A stretch of 64,000 nt of DNA from Mya arenaria (taxonomy: Eukaryota; Mollusca; Bivalvia; Myida; Myidae): NCBI RefSeq assembly GCF_026914265.1, contig NC_069127.1, positions 71,228,223 through 71,292,222 on the forward strand, in the 5' to 3' direction. Position 1 is the stretch's first letter; every line of letters begins with the position of its first letter. The notes beneath the pieces were generated by a model. That model saw only the letters and a program-made list of their open reading frames with translations. It did no database searches and was not told the DNA's origin. A program made the translations under genes and the position numbers. Positions 23,606 through 35,840 of the stretch are shown here, piece by piece.

Positions 23606-24570
23606 GCAATTTTGATTAGACATTGTATTTAGTGTTTATTATTCGTATAATGTATTAGTTATTGTTCATATTTTGGATTTTATTAAATAAATAGTACAAG
23701 CTAGCGTAGCAAAGGCCGTGATATATTCCATCATTTTCAAAATATGAACGATAACCAATTTACAGTTGTTCACGTATTTAATTGAGTTATGATCTTGTAA
23801 ATCACTTCGAGGGAAATTATTGACTTATTTTTTCAATGTCAAAGCATCTGGGCATTTCATTAAAAGTAATTTCCAAATTTCAAACGCAATACAGTGATTT
23901 CTTTGGCGAATTTAGCTGGGCAGACTGTATTATAGATTTGTTTTATTGTAGATGAACTTTATTTGTGATCAATAATAGTCATGTTTCTGTTTTAGCGAAG
24001 TAAGAGAAAATAAGTGAATGGTTTGCACTCATGTTCGGGAAAATAAAAAAAAATAGAATGCACATTAAATCTGTCTGATCGCTGAAAAAGCCAACACTTG
24101 CCAATTCATAACGAACAAACAATCGTTGCCTTACTGTCAACATACGTGCCGTTTAATTGCTTTACGAATTGCTATATCTGATAAGACGCTCACGCCTAGC
24201 ATAAAGAGCTGTAATAGGATGTTCCATGGTATGTTATGAAGAACCATTTTTATATTGAATAGTCACGAGGCCTGAATATGATTCAGGGAAAATAAAACAA
24301 AATGTTTATTGGGTGAGATCAAACGAATGTTTAATCACTGATACTAATAGGGGAGTGACATTACTAAACAATTGTTGAACCCTTCGCACCAGTCCGTGTC
24401 CTATACACTTACAGTTTTTATCTTTATAAAAATCATATGCTATATTTTGCCTTAATCAGTAAGGTCTCAGGGATTAAACATAATAATGCATTTTTTATTC
24501 TTTTACTTTTTTAAACGTTTTGAAAATAGCATATACTTGCATTATATCACACATAAAATCTGTGAATTAT
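23606..24570. other. Intergenic, nothing firm
   Basis: A short piece near 24330-24370 (AATCACTGATACTA..GGGAGTGACATTA) resembles part of family F. Otherwise unassigned. Confidence 0.4.
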
Positions 24571-24574
24571 TCAA

Positions 24575-24840
24575 ACGCTAAGAAATACAGGAAATTAGTT
24601 TCTATCTGTCAATTAGTTGCTGTAGTATCGTATTCCTGGAGATATGTATGGCACATGGTAACGCAACTTGATCAATGAAAGCACACACTGCCTTAACAAT
24701 ATTGTCAATTAACTGTGCACACTAATACAATTACAACATATAACGTTTTATCAGAATGCGTATGGCAATTGGACTCTGTACTATTTACATGTGGTTTCGG
24801 CAAAAACGATCATGATATTATATCGATCACAAAATATAAA
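24575..24840 (+). repeat. Family G copy, diverged
   Basis: CAGGAAATTAGTTTCTATCT, GTAGTATCGTATTCCT, GCACA.GGTAACGCAACT and CATATAACGTTTTATCAGAA follow the order of the copies at 13890-14320 and 34085-34510. Confidence 0.65.
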
Positions 24841-25468
24841 TTGGTCTGAAAACCCTATTTCCTTCGTTACTGATTTGAATCATTTTCTACATTACTTATA
24901 TTTACTTGTCATAAAATACATGGCCCATGATCTTATCTTATATTATCTATCTCATATGTTGTGATATATTATATATCTTATCTTCAAATACACACTTTTG
25001 CAATTTATAAATAGGTCAAGCTAATTTTCGAGTTTAACATGAAAGTATACTGCCACTTGGAAAACACGAAACAGATATGAAACAGTATATTCATTGACAT
25101 TGGTATCCCCAGGATTCTGAATGCATTGGCAATATTATTGACCTTTCTTGTTGTCATTGTTTCCGTTGCCCGCGAGAAAGGACAGACACGTGGGGATTTA
25201 TTAGAATGGCGTCGGAAATTGGTTATTTCACGACATATTTCAATTGAAATAAAAGAACAAAAAAACAAACTGCCGTTGACTGCCGGTCAACAGGCATTTA
25301 CTTTTAACATTATGGTCAATGGCTCGATACACTGACAAACTTATTTGTACATCAGATGCCTTCGTTGCGAATTGTAATAAAAGAATATATTCATCATTGC
25401 ATGTTAACTGCTTGTCGGATTTATTGTGCATACGAATGGTTTTCATAAGAACTGGCTTATTATAAGTA
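24841..25468. other. Intergenic; 3' flank of the lectin gene
   Basis: On the minus strand an AATAAA poly(A) signal lies at 25420-25425, 44 bases beyond the lectin stop codon. A plus-strand open frame at about 25110-25335 has a hydrophobic segment (ALAILLTFLVVIVSVA) after a possible acceptor at 25110, but nothing else supports it. Confidence 0.4.
25420..25425 (-). promoter_or_regulatory. Poly(A) signal AATAAA of lectin gene
   Basis: AATAAA on the minus strand shortly after the stop at 25469-25471. Confidence 0.5.
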
Positions 25469-25854
25469 TTAGTTTATTAAGTAATAGGCTTTCTTCTCGC
25501 ATGGAAAGTTCGGTTTGTATGGGTTAGTGTATAGATAATCATGCCATCTTTTCCGAAAACTCAATAAATAGTTCTCCCCAGCTTTACCGTCGGGTTGTCC
25601 TCGAGACCAGTTGGTGAAGTTCCAGGCTTCACCCGTGACACATTTCCACTCGTTTTCCTCTTCTTGATCCGAAGCCAGAACGGGTCGGCAAACAAACTTA
25701 TAACAAACTCGTTTTCATCTTCATCAGTAACGACCGCCAGTGTCCCTCCTTTTGACTCGCAGAAGCTGTTCGCCTCACCCCACGACATGCGCTCGTAAAC
25801 CTTTAGAATGCACGAATTTACGTTCCCTTTCCAACCGATTGGACACGATTGTTC
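25469..25854 (-). pseudogene. C-type lectin domain exon (exon 2), frameshifted
   Basis: A last exon encoding a whole C-type lectin domain, the secreted carbohydrate-binding fold. After an acceptor (TTTAATTTAACAG) it begins EQSCPIGW and continues SCILKVYERMSWGEANSFC, ESKGGTLAVV and DEDENEFV to FW at about 25674. There the frame breaks: two bases are left over before SDQEEENEWKCVTGEAWNF. The second frame runs TNWSRGQPDGKAGENYLL, RWHDY and PNFPCEKKAYYLIN to a stop at 25469. The net change is equivalent to one missing base; compared with usual lectins (FW-GG-SD) a few residues are probably deleted. QPD suggests galactose-type binding, but two core cysteines (GENC and the DxxC before FxCEK) are both Tyr. 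It is either a pseudogene or an assembly error. It joins exon 1 at 28777-29075 in phase 0. Confidence 0.8.
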
Positions 25855-28776
25855 CTGTTAAATTAAAGACATTTAGCAATGACGTGGAAGAAAGTGATGC
25901 TCTTAGTAGTTTTTTCATAATTTCTATTTAATTTTGATGACTTATGTTTACAGAATGTCAAAGATAATATAAAACGCCAGAAAATCGGTACGGTTGATAA
26001 TAGATAATTGATAATTGAATAATTGAAAAGATTGTCTTGCCGCTTCGACACATTCAATTCACACCACCGAAAGATTTAAATCTTATAAGTGTTTACAAAA
26101 ACAAAATATCTACTCTAGACGGACTGCTATTGGGTACCCGGACTAATTGATGGATTTATATTTACCCTTTTTTCACTGAGCGAATCGTAGTACCTTATCG
26201 GTTAATTGTGAAATAATATTGTCCAATATTTCAAGGTACCTCGGTGATCCAGTGATATAAGATTGCTGACAAAATATCAGATCGTAGTTGTATATATTTA
26301 TGTTCGAAAATTGATAATTTAAAGGCTAAAAGCGTTATTTAACGCTTAAAAAATGAGTTTTTCTGCCGTAAATCAAACAATTGAGATCTTTTCTATTACG
26401 AGTTATCTTATATAACTGAATTGAATGCATTTATGCCACAATCAGCTGATTCGAAGAAAAAAAAAGTCAAAACTGTCATTCTGTGACAGTGCAGCTTAAC
26501 CCTCTTAGAAATATGTAAATATATCTAAACATTTTCTAAATACTATTTCAACATAATTGTTGAGACGTTTGGTCTCATGACAATAAAGGTTTTAAAACAA
26601 GGCTAACGAAATCAACCAACTCTCAATGAGTCCCCTTGTTAAATTAAACGTAATTTAAAGTGGCGGAAAAGAAATATACGCTGAAACGCTGGTTGATTGT
26701 TTGTCATTGTGTCATGGATTTAAAACTGGGATAATTTTACCAGAAGCTGTATACAGTATAATATTATTCCTTACATAAATGTGTCTCTTCTTTGTATATG
26801 TAAAGTAGATCGGTCCGTATACCACTGTATTTTAATAGAAATGCAGATTAATGACGTCTGCGGTCAATATCAAATTTTTGGCCGGTCCGGTCCTCGCCAA
26901 AAATGTAATATTGACCGCTGACGTCAAACAACTGGTAAATACGTCTTGCTTTTTTCACAACGGCGAACATTTGTGTCGCAAGTAAACATCATAAGCTTTG
27001 CTCAATAAAACACATCTAAAGCGCTTTAAAGATATGGAATGGTAATATAAAATGTTAGGTATTTCTGTATAATCAATGCAGTGCCAATGTTTTATAAATA
27101 TCTTTTCGCTATACTCATAATTTATATTTATTTTAGACTCATGAACACAACGGATCTGTAACACTTAACACTTTTATTTAATATTATTAATTTAATTCCA
27201 TCCACGAATCAAACAACTATAAGTATCTTATAAGCCGGAAGCTTGCAGAATCATCGGACAGGCATTGTGATATTTTTTCAATCTACACTACATTCGAACG
27301 AATTTCATAGTTCCTGTGGCATTTAAACATTTAAGTGTGATACTGTGTTAAACCTATCATAGCCTAGTGGGTATTTACCACTTTATTGCAGTGAACGTTA
27401 ATGTCAAGGGCTATTTACATTTTAAAAACCGCCTGACCTACGCACTAAATAGCTGTATACGGGATTGTAACATTGTTAAAAAAATATACAAATGTAATAA
27501 AATGAACAAAATAATATATATACAATGAGTTTAATTTGAAACACGTTTTCACTAAGAATTTATTCTTCCACGAATATCGAGAATACAGGTAGAATGTTTC
27601 CGTACGCGAAATATACCTAGACCAACACTAAATCTGATTATGACTTTGAAACGTATTATCTATATTTATTGATGAAATTGTGTACACATGTTGTCGAAGA
27701 TATACTTACGGATGCCCTTTAATGGAAAAACAAGAACAGATACGAGTAAGCGTTCGATCCGCGGTATTTTTGTTAGCCTCGTGTGTTATTTGCAGAACAT
27801 TGTTAGGTCAGTAATTGCCTCCCCTTAAAACTGAATATTATTATACAATTTTACAATTATATTCGTGATACAGTACCGAACGCACTTAGCCTTGGTGTCG
27901 TGGTCGGCGTCTTTGTTGTGAAAAATAATAACCATGGCATAAATCAATAATCGGTAAAAATGAACATATGCAGTTGGCAGACATGTTTAGAGGGACAATA
28001 CCGTTTTGTAAAGCAAACCATTTAACTCATTGTAGAGTTTTGTCTATTGGTGTTCGCTCCGTGGCACACTTGATTTGTGTTGATTTGTGTTGTGTGATTG
28101 TGACATTATCGTGTATGAGTACACGTTATTGTCATTAGTCTATAGTATGGAACATGGAACATTTCACAAGATCTGATATATTGTCAACACCATGGATACA
28201 AGGCCTCTCCAGACAGCATGAAAATTGCAGTGTCATCTAGCCGACCTTGCAATATTCTTAGTACTTTCATTATATTTCTAGTTTCTTTCTCAGAAAAGTT
28301 TATGTAGTAAACTTTTTTTTTAAATTTGAGAATTCAGTTGTTAAATGGCGCCATGACGAGCAACGTTGTCCGTATATGTCAACATGAAATATATCCCTTA
28401 AATGTTTAAAGAAAGTGATTTTGGAAAATTGTGAAACAGCATAATGCGAGTTGTCTAACTTATGATGGTCAGATATTTCCTTATCTGGTTAAATTTTAAA
28501 AAACGCCGACTGTATGTTTCTTTCATGTGTTACCATGACGGATTGAAAGATCCGATCTGACGAATTGCGCTGCGTGTCCGAGGATAGAATTTTCAGAGCC
28601 GTATCGGAAACACATGATTAATAATTTATTTTGCTTACCATGAACTTTCAAATTGCATTTATATTGACGTTAAAATCAGTTTTGGTACAATTCACCAAAT
28701 ATTCACTCGGGGAAAGAACACTTTACTCTGGCCTCATGTCTGGAAACTCGTGCAAGGAGTAATGATTTGTTCCTAC
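25855..28776 (-). other. Intron of the lectin gene
   Basis: Bounded by GT (complement of 28775-28776, sequence GTAGGA) and AG (complement of 25855-25856). I found no further exon in it. A GACGTC-containing patch near 26850-26925 shows a short inverted repeat (ATTAATGACGTCTGCGGTCA and TGACCGCTGACGTCA). Short frames are random. Confidence 0.55.
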
Positions 28777-29075
28777 CTTGTCTACAAAGATGCTCCACTG
28801 GGATTCAGTGGTCGACCACTGTTGTGGGAAGGGGGCAGCCGGTAGGTATGTGTCGTATCGCTGTAGCGCGCAGCCTGGCAGACCTCGTTCTCCATCGTCC
28901 CGTGATCATAGCATAACCCCACACAACGCAGCGCGTTGCTCGTTTGTGTTTCATACACGAGCCTGCCTTGAATAGTCTCTGTTCCGTTATATCTTATAAG
29001 GTTTCTAAAACTCTTCTTACTGTACACGAGCACCACGAAATGAATCAAAATCACGCATACGTCTAATATTTTCAT
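28777..29075 (-). pseudogene. Signal peptide + PAN-like exon (exon 1), frameshifted
   Basis: Starts at the ATG at 29075 with a clear signal peptide (MKILDVCVILIHFVVLVYS). A short cysteine-containing module follows, with ALRCVGLCYDHG and EVCQAARYSDTTHTY, resembling the PAN/apple-type modules that precede lectin domains in molluscs. In the starting frame a stop occurs at 28782-28784. After the C5 run near 28840 another frame reads PQQWSTTESQWSIFVDK and ends exactly at a strong donor (AAG/GTAGGA) in phase 0, matching the phase-0 acceptor of the lectin exon at 25854. One missing C in that run would account for the shift. Together the exons give a secreted protein of about 228 residues. The exon pairing is well supported by phase; the PAN assignment is tentative. 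Confidence 0.65.
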
Positions 29076-30294
29076 GTTGTTATCTATAAATGAGCGATCT
29101 CCAAATGAATGTCAGTCCTATAACTCTAACTCTTTCAGTGTAACTCGTTTTCATTTATGTTTGATTTGGCAGCAAGAACAAATCAGCCACATCATGCCCG
29201 TTCAAAAGCCTATTGTGTAATTGAAACTGCGCAAAATGTATCAATCATAAATTTACCAATGCAATATACATTGCCAAAAAGGAACAAGCTAATGGAAAAT
29301 ATTAATGATGTCGGGCTCTTCTTCATTAAACGGTACTTTAACACATTGATGTGTATTTTCCATAAAACAGAGTATGTCCGGTATATTGAATTTATTTGTT
29401 AGTATTAAGAAACTACTGTATATTTCAGAGACTCGATTTAAGATATATCGAGACATCAAGCGTAACAAAAACGGCACTTGTACACCACTTACGTAGGGAC
29501 CATTAAAAAGTGCATTTAATGAAAGAGGCTGTTCCAAAGCAATCGTTGATGTGCCTAACAAAATAACAAGGATGTGCCAAGCTTTTATACATGTTGTAAG
29601 TTCAATATAGAATCTTTGCGGACTGTTTCTATTAAGGATTTTGTTGCGGTTGCAGGGCACGAAAATGTCTCCTTTGACGGAAAAACGAAATAGATATATA
29701 CACTTATTACAGTTGACGGACGTCGTATTAAAGAAATAAGGGGACAAAAACTGAAATCTCGATATTGTTTTAGTTATGAGTGTGATGGTTACACCTACCC
29801 GGTCGCCTATCTATCGCATGATCAGGTGGGCACCTGTCTTAAGCGTGAATAATGAGTACTTTTCGAAGATGCAAAGTTATGATTGTTATTTAATTAAAAA
29901 GATAGATTTGACAGCCGCACTTGATAAACAGAACGACATATGTCAATGGTATATATCAATCTGTAAAAACACACGAAACAGTTATTTATTGGAACACCTT
30001 TATATCTTAGTAAACGATTCCTCAATCTTTTGTGTAAAGAAAAAAACAAGCATGTTAAAGCATGATTAAATATTTCGAATTATTGCCGACTTAAATAATC
30101 AATTTTCAATAATTTATAAGGTAGTTAACATGCTGTTATGTTCTGTTCTGATGTTGCCGGTGTTTACAAGTTTCGGTGGCTAAGTTGAAACCTAAAACGG
30201 AATGACAATTTTGTAGACAGGGAATATCCTGATTATATCTTTCCATACACATAATCGTAGCATATTATAATTAATCGACCCATTCATTATTGCA

Positions 30295-30344
30295 TAAACA
30301 TTAAATTAAAATTAAATTTAAATTTTAATTTATTTTAATGTTTA
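30295..30344. repeat. 50-bp AT-rich near-palindrome
   Basis: The left arm starts TAAACATTAAA and the right arm ends TTTAATGTTTA. The arms match at 22 of 25 positions around a TTT/AAA centre with no spacer. Confidence 0.85.
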
Positions 30345-32121
30345 TTCAATTTAATTAAATAAATTATAAAGAAAGTTTTGAAAAGTGGTTATATTGTTTT
30401 GAAACTTAACTTGGTATTAAATAGGCCGATTAACCATTAAATGTGTAATGATATTATCGGTGCTATGGTTTTTCATTTAGTTTCTTTTAATTCAATTTTA
30501 TAAACAAATCTTAAACAGTTATATACACTAAACACTTGAGTAGTACTTGGTTCAAATATGATTTCGTTTATGTTTGGTTCATAAAATGAGTAAGTTATCA
30601 TTTCTGAACAAACGTACGTTGCTTTCGATTTTTGAACTGATGGTATAAACATAGGCGTACATCCAATGTGTATGTATAACGGAATATAGCGGATATGGAG
30701 ATTACCTGCTTGTTTGGCCGACTTTCGTAATTCATTTTGGCTCGAATCAAATTTAACACACAACTACTGAACTGTTAGGCGTAATGAAAGTACCAACAAA
30801 AGAGAAAAGTAGGAAATTTGTTTATTAAATCATCGAGAGTAATACAAAATGTCTGACTGAGAACTGCCATTTTAGTGCCTGATATCAAAACAAGGCAAAC
30901 CGTGATCACCGCCTCTAAATAATACATTGCAGCTGTGATGATATTCATGAAAAATTACTGATATAAAATGTTTTTTTCAAGCTGTGCACATTTTATCAGT
31001 ATTAAGACATGATATACAAATATAACGTATATATATGTGTGTTTTGAGCGTCATGGCAGAGTACATACGGACGTTGGATTACATCTTAACTAGATACGTA
31101 CATTTTTGGTATGTTAAAGACATTTAAATTTCCGTTGATGTCAATTTTAAGTAAAATAATAATGTCTCAACATAGCACAAATATAGTAGCGATTGTAAAT
31201 ATTGTTCTGAAAATTCAAAGCGCATTAACATATCACGTTCGGTTTTGTTTTATGAACACATAAATTAGTTTCATATTTTTCAGTCTTATTTGTCCAGTTT
31301 TATAATAATGCTGTGCAATTTGTGACGATTAAAACACCTTGTGTTTTTACATCAGAAACGTTATATCAAGTAATATCGTTGTTATTTACTTTTTACATTT
31401 TGTGATTAATTGTGATTAATTGACGTAAATAACTTTTAATGTTAAATGGTTATTTTTCTTAACGTTAAATACATTAATGTCTCTATTTTCCACAAATATG
31501 ATCGAACGTTTATCGAAGTAACAGAGCATTGCTTTTTTTCCCCTGGCCGTTTGGACGTATTTTTACTTAAAACTATAATGGTTATCATTTATCTTCCTGG
31601 CACATCATGGCATTCACAGGTTGACACAGATATCAACAAGAAAAACTGTGATACAAAGTATCACAGCGGGCCCACAAACAGATCTACCATGTAAATATTT
31701 TAAAGTTGGTGATGGCTGATGTCGAGTCAAGGCTATGAAGGACTTAAAAGAGACGTATTTTGGTAAAACATTAGTCTATGCACAACTACAGTTCATATTA
31801 AACACTTCTTCCAGGTTTCAGTACAACTATAAGTTTTACAGGGGATAAAGTTTTGTGACAGACAGCACTAAATCAATATGTCTCTTGCTTGCTCGGGAAT
31901 ATACATAAATAAGGCAAACCAAAGTTACAGTTCTTGCACAAGCACAGCTTTAACAATACTTTTTTTTTTTTTATTTTAGTACCCATTTAAATATTCAGTA
32001 ACAATTCTCGGGACATTTAGTTACTGATATTGAAAATAAGTTTCAATAACATATTAGTTAAATCACTATGTAAATTGACACTACCTTTACAATGCATCAG
32101 AGTCAAGTTTTTATATATGTT

Positions 32122-32238
32122 GCATTGGTCATCTGAGGAATTGGTCAGTAATTTATCAATACGGCAGTATCAAGTTTCCCTGAAACATACATTGGTCAGC
32201 TAAGATATTGGTCATTAAATTCTTAATGAGGCAGTAAT
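32122..32238 (+). repeat. Short direct duplication, about 67 bp
   Basis: CATTGGTCATCTGAGGAATT ... GGCAGTA is followed by CATTGGTCAGCTAAGATATT ... GGCAGTA, with TTGGTCA inside each. Related GGTCAGCA pieces recur at 32845-32900. Confidence 0.6.
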
Positions 32239-34084
32239 TGGGCATCTTTATGCACTGGACCATGAAATATAATGACCATACAACAATTCAACACCCCGAG
32301 GGGCTTTGTGCAAAATGTGACAACACGCCTTTGGGGCTTAATGGACTATACAAGTTAATTTCGCCATTAATGATTCATGCTTTATTTTTTACATCACATG
32401 AACATTTCATTAGCAACAGTTTGCCTTGTTTTCCACAAAACAACTTCGAAAATACAACAGATTAAAGAGAAATCTATTTCATTTAAAATGATCAATAATG
32501 GATTGGCAAACAACATTCTTTTGATCGTTCTTTGATGTAGTGCAGATAGTTTTCCACAAGTTGTGAGGCTAACATTTAAAGCTACATTTACAATTAAAAT
32601 ATTGGTTCAAACAATTGTAAATGAAACACCTAAAAAGTAATTTAATCCATGATATCTTCTCATCTTTTCATCAAACCAGCAAAAAAAATACTCGATTCAT
32701 TTCAATGAACTGCCATTTTCAATAAAAATACACAAACATCCGTCTTAACGTACACTTTAAGGAGTATATAAAATAAATTAAACAAAATAAGTCTTAAAAA
32801 ATCTTTTATTTCAAAACTTATTTTTCCTTCTTTGTCTCTATGGTCGGTCAGCAATTGGTCAGCAACTCTACTCTATTTCTATATCGTCAGCTAACTCGTC
32901 AGCACTTTAGTACGTGCCCAGAAACGTTCCGAAAACAAACGTACGAAAGACAACTCTGTAAAAAATAGACTGTGTCTACATTATTAATGTCAAAAGTAAC
33001 ACCGTTTATTTAATAACGAGACAATCATTATGGTAAGAACGACAACTCATGTATTCAAGGGAAAAATTGACTGTGCTTAAGTTTCCATAAACCTTTTACT
33101 TACCACGTATTAAATATAGCGGGCCGCTCTCAATAATTTGAGAGCGATTTTCGTGACAAGCCACATTAACTTAAATAAGGTTATGCTATAAAAGTCAAAT
33201 GACTTTAATTGTACTAAACAGACAGTTAAGTATGCAGCAATGCAACACGAATGCCATGGTTTTAAGATAAACACCAAAAAAACAAGAACTACTCGAGACG
33301 GCAATGGAATAATATAAAGAAGAAACGCATGAACAAGCTAGTCATTCATTTGATGTACTGGAATAAAAAGTACTATGTAAATCATTTTTTAACATTTGCA
33401 CTTTCTCATAAAAAACATAAATCTTTTTGTGTACATGCTTGTATGTATTAGCTGTCGTGTATGTTTGAAAAAATGTTTATCAGCTTGCGGACTTCGTCAA
33501 AACGCATTTGTTAACAAGACAGCTTTGTTTTGGATAAACACATCTGTATAATTAACGTAATTATATTCTTAACAAACAACGAACAGACATATTAAGGGTC
33601 TCATATGATATAAACTTATTGAAAATGAGGTCATACGCGCAGAGCAGCAGGTACGTGTGGCATGCTAATGATGTGCGTATATTGTAAGTTTTATTAAAAA
33701 AAATCAATTATAGTAGATAAATTTCGTCGATCTTATTAATTAATAAATTATCATGGCTAAATTGTCACATAAAAAGATAAGAAGTGTAAGGGGTGTGTTC
33801 GATTAACCAACAATAACATCGACTTATTCATTTAAAAAAGGCAGAAGAAAATGATACATTCTAATTGATCAGACAACTAATGTTACAATATGGTTTTACT
33901 GAAGCTAAATTAAATGAAGCGGTTTCCGTTTTATACATCAATTGTTACAGATGCTATTTAGAATTAATTTCTTATCATCATGTATTAAACTTCATTGGAA
34001 ATACTATTTAGTATTGGATAATCTCATTACACGTAATTGCTTTTGTGTTATTAGTGTAATGTTTCGACTATAAATTTCGAACTA

Positions 34085-34510
34085 AATTAAAATAAAACAA
34101 CTCATTTACAACGAATGGAAATGGAACAAATATTTGATTGCACGTAAACGCAAACAGTTCTGATCATAGACAATTATTAAACGTTTAAACATAGCATTTA
34201 TTTGCCAGAATCACACAGACTCGGTAAATTATTAATATGCTAAGCAACACCAGAGACCAGGAAATTAGTTTCTGTCTGTCAATAATTTCCTGAAGTATCA
34301 TATTCCTTGAAATATGTACGGCACATATTGTAACACAACTCGTTTTATGAAACTAGGCACTGTTTTGAATTAATAGTTAATCATCTGTGCACAATATAAC
34401 AATGCCAACACATAACGTTATATCAGAATACGCACGGCAGACGGACTGTGTTAATTACAAACTATTGGTTTTAGCAAATTTGAGTTCGTCTGAAAATACG
34501 TTATACTCCT
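34085..34510 (+). repeat. Family G dispersed repeat, copy 2
   Basis: Collinear with 13890-14320; both contain CAGGAAATTAGTTTCTGTCT and end GTCTGAAAATACGTTATACT. Confidence 0.8.
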
Positions 34511-34599
34511 TTTTACAACCTTTATTACTAATATGATTCGTATTTTATACTACTTATATACTGTGAGCTACATGTCATAGATTATCAACAAGTCTGCCC

Positions 34600-34860
34600 A
34601 TGTTTATTGGCAATTTGGGGCATACAAATGTTAACACGGTTACATTTACTTTGATATTATGACAACTTCGGTCTAGATTTAATTACTTTTGGACCCAGAT
34701 TTTGCCTTTCAGATTGCTAGAAGGGTATTCATTGATTTAACCTAGTTTCTTGTAACCAACTCGACCCGGAATCGGACTTGACCTAGACAGTATAACGACA
34801 AACATTCTAACCAAGTTTTATTGATGTTGGACCAATATTATGGACAATTGTTCAGGAAAC
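34600..34860 (-). repeat. Segment Q repeat, inverted copy
   Basis: The minus strand reads CCAACATCAATAAAACTTGG, TCGTTATACTGTCTAGGTCA, GATTCCGGGTCGAGTTGGTT and ATCTGGGTCC, matching 9930-10160 on the plus strand. Confidence 0.7.
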
Positions 34861-35034
34861 AAATATGGACGATGTAATGACACATTGCGCGCATTACCAT
34901 GCCAATAATAATTGTAGATCTTCAGGAATTCAGTTTGATTAATTTAGGTTATCATTAAACATTATATGCATTTGAAATGAATGTATATAGCTAAATATCT
35001 CTGTAGAGCCAATACTCATGTGAAAATCTACAGA

Positions 35035-35195
35035 AACAAGCTCTGTAGCCAAAAGTTTAAACATAAACCCTGTTTAATGGCACAGGGTAAACTCTAAAGA
35101 CATAAAAAACATTCACAAGAAACATGGAACAACAGCAAAAACTCCACAAACGACACAGGTATGTTTATCAAGGATGGTTAGGTACCGCCTTGGAA
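35035..35195 (-). repeat. Family S copy, inverted
   Basis: The minus strand runs from CCAAGGCGGTACCTAACCAT and CCTTGATAAACATACCTG through TTCCATGTTTCTTG to TTTATGTTTAAACTTTTGG, as in the other S copies. It faces the plus-strand copy at 35595-35840. Confidence 0.75.
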
Positions 35196-35454
35196 GAGAT
35201 TGCATTAGCTTAACTTGGTGTAAAATATTGAAAAGAAATATCCTTTTCTATGATTAATATTGAATGTAACAGAAATATAAAGATGTTTTAGCAATATCCA
35301 TTAATAGTATAGAAAATGCGCAAATCGAACAAGGATGTGTCTCATGAAAAATCTGATTAGATTTTTATTTTAATTGGTAATTTGGATTGCCTCAAAATAT
35401 ATTCAAAACGGAGTTTTAGTAAATATGTTAACTGTTTTAAAAACAAATTACAGG

Positions 35455-35594
35455 ATGTTGCTAATCGTTCTGCGTATCTGCATCTTAATATTTCACATGG
35501 AGTCTATAGGCCGTGTGTACTCTGATGTGACGAAAACAATGAAAGAGATTAATGGCCTTCGCAAATCTATTCATTTAAAATGTTGGGTTTCAAT
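35455..35594 (+). CDS. Possible signal-peptide exon, unassigned
   Basis: An ATG preceded by TTACAGG opens a frame starting MLLIVLRICILIFHMES, continuing through IGRVYSDVTKTMKEING to HLKC. This has the charge and hydrophobic pattern of a signal peptide. Family S sequence begins at about 35595 and the frame runs into it until a stop at 35650-35652. No convincing donor is present, so an original splice site may have been destroyed, or the frame may be chance. No partner exon found. Confidence 0.2.
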
Positions 35595-35840
35595 TTACTT
35601 TTCATTGACCGTTCCAAGGCGGTATCTAACAATCCTTGATAAACATACCTAGTTTTTTATATATATATATATAGTATGTATGCACTGTGCTGTTTGTAGA
35701 GTTTTGTGATGTTCTTCTATGTCTCTTGTTTGTGTTTTTTTGTTTTTATGTTGAAGTTCTATGTCTATGGCGTTTACTCATTGCCATTAAACCGGGTTAA
35801 TTTTTTAACTGTTTGCTACTGACCTTGTTTTTGTAGTTTT
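35595..35840 (+). repeat. Family S copy, plus strand
   Basis: TTGACCGTTCCAAGGCGGTA, AATCCTTGATAAACATACC, GTGCTGTTTGTAGAGTTTTG and TGCCATTAAACCGGGTTAA match the other copies. Confidence 0.8.

Larger units (their letters stand above)
29076..34080. other. Intergenic, nothing firm
   Basis: Includes the longest open frame of the window (152 codons, minus strand, 29289-29747), which has one hydrophobic stretch (AWHILVILLGTSTIAL) and a possible donor after NGPY but no start context, domain or partner exon. Separately listed are a palindrome at 30295-30344 and a short duplication at 32122-32238. 31190-31360 weakly resembles 1190-1330. 28060-28150 and about 45260-45340 share ACATTATCGTGTA-type sequence. 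Confidence 0.4.

Noticed and set aside
25110..25335. Plus-strand frame with a hydrophobic, membrane-like segment after a possible acceptor
   Set aside because: Equally long minus-strand frame over the same bases, no domain and no partner exon.
29289..29747. 152-codon minus-strand open frame, the longest in the window
   Set aside because: No domain, no convincing start context, and a competing plus-strand frame. One hydrophobic stretch and a possible donor are not enough.
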